This document shows, one piece after another, positions 4,938 through 5,640 of a stretch of DNA of 5,640 nt. The stretch covers positions 1 to 5,640 of the forward strand of contig SHWR01000061.1 in assembly GCA_009693745.1 (NCBI GenBank). The letters are read 5' to 3'. Position numbers and translations under genes: made by a program. Positions within the stretch are counted from its first letter, which is position 1. Every line of letters begins with the position of its first letter. The notes under the pieces were generated by a model. That model made no database searches and was not told where the DNA came from. It saw only the letters and a program-made list of their open reading frames with translations. The DNA comes from Candidatus Fonsibacter sp. (GTDB taxonomy: Bacteria; Pseudomonadota; Alphaproteobacteria; Pelagibacterales; Pelagibacteraceae).

Positions 4938-5640
4938 TGAAACAGGGTCTAGAAAAAAAGAGATTAAAAGAAGATCTTTCTAAAAAAATATTAAGTAATT
5001 TTAAAAAAAATAAATTTAATTTTACAGATTTGGATCTGTTAATTGATACTAATTTATTAACTGAGAGATCAGGAGAGCAATTTAAAAAATTTACACTAAC
5101 TTATAAAGATTTATTTGGAAAAGAAATTAGTTTGCGTCCTGATTTAACAGTTTCAACAGCATTAAAATATATTCAAGAAAAAAAGAATAAAGAAGAAAAG
5201 TATTGTTACTATGGAAGCGCTTATAGATTAGACAAAGAAGGAGATCTAAAAGTTTTTGATCAGATAGGTTGCGAAATTATTAATTCTAATAAAAATAAAT
5301 CAGAGAATATTTTAATTAATTCTATATTAGAACCATTAAAAAAAATTAAGAATTTAGAAGTTATTTTAGGTGACGTTGGATTATTTAAAATTTTAGTAGA
5401 ATCTCTAGAGCTTCCTGCTAGATGGAAATTAAGATTAGTAAAAAATTTTTCTAGAAGAGAATATTTTGAAGATATGTTGAAAAGATTAGAGACAAATTAT
5501 GATCTAGATCAGCAAGCACTTAAATTAGATACAAAAAGACTTAAAGATTTAGAAAAACTAGATCCGAATAGCATAATTGGAGGAAGAACAATTTCTGAGA
5601 TTGTTAAACGTTTTAATAAAAAAATTAAAGATCCTAGAGA
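4937..5640 (+). CDS. hisZ: ATP phosphoribosyltransferase regulatory subunit (HisZ), N-terminal part, cut by the right edge
   Basis: HisZ is a HisRS paralogue without aminoacylation activity. It forms a complex with the short form of HisG and allows histidine feedback control of the first step of histidine synthesis. The frame from the ATG at 4937 (TAATG overlap with hisS) stays open to the window end, giving 234 codons. It has a class II synthetase-like fold pattern: EISLRPDLTVSTALKY (Arg67, Asp69, Thr71), then YYGSAYRLDKEG (Arg97) and FDQIGCEII (residues 107-115). The motif 2 region lacks the RNEKPGPGRFREF loop seen in the adjacent HisRS, as expected for a non-catalytic paralogue. Position after hisS is the usual alphaproteobacterial order, and hisG commonly follows. 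A second HisRS copy is less likely given the degenerate motif 2. The histidine-specific C-terminal blocks lie outside the window. Confidence 0.88.
   Translation, partial: MKQGLEKKRLKEDLSKKILSNFKKNKFNFTDLDLLIDTNLLTERSGEQFKKFTLTYKDLFGKEISLRPDLTVSTALKYIQEKKNKEEKYCYYGSAYRLDKEGDLKVFDQIGCEIINSNKNKSENILINSILEPLKKIKNLEVILGDVGLFKILVESLELPARWKLRLVKNFSRREYFEDMLKRLETNYDLDQQALKLDTKRLKDLEKLDPNSIIGGRTISEIVKRFNKKIKDPR

Overview
This is a compact, very AT-rich stretch of bacterial chromosome (roughly 30% G+C by eye). It reads almost entirely left to right on the + strand and probably comes from a streamlined alphaproteobacterium, most likely of the SAR11/Pelagibacterales type. The gene order murA - DUF2948 - hisD - infA - maf, and the pair hisS - hisZ, are alphaproteobacterial arrangements. 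The tRNA-His lacks the extra 5' G(-1) and has A73 with a G1:U72 pair, a feature known from a subset of Alphaproteobacteria. Extreme A+T content, overlapping or abutting genes and tiny spacers fit a genome-streamlined marine lineage. The lineage call is inference.

Region 1 (1-3135) is a tightly packed run of five genes with junctions from 8 bases of overlap to 2 bases of gap. They are the C-terminal half of murA (peptidoglycan precursor synthesis), a DUF2948 protein, hisD (last two steps of histidine synthesis), infA (translation initiation factor IF-1) and a Maf-type nucleotide pyrophosphatase of the YhdE class. They are probably co-transcribed.

Region 2 (3136-3500) is an RNA segment: tRNA-Phe(GAA), a 160-base spacer, and tRNA-His(GTG). 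The spacer is mostly AT-rich. It also holds a GC-rich island with a 7-bp hairpin and a 20-codon open frame with three histidine codons in six positions. Nothing in the spacer is a confident gene.

Region 3 (3501-5640) holds hisS, which starts 5 bases after the tRNA-His CCA, and then hisZ, which overlaps hisS by one base and runs off the right edge. HisS charges the tRNA encoded immediately upstream. HisZ is the HisRS-like regulatory subunit of ATP phosphoribosyltransferase, the first step of histidine synthesis. The second half of the window is therefore a histidine use and control module, with hisD in the first half. The points most worth a second look are the non-canonical tRNA-His beside its presumably co-adapted synthetase, the near-absence of a leader between tRNA-His and hisS, and the unexplained GC-rich island upstream of tRNA-His. 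I see no mobile element, CRISPR array or clearly novel multi-gene system.
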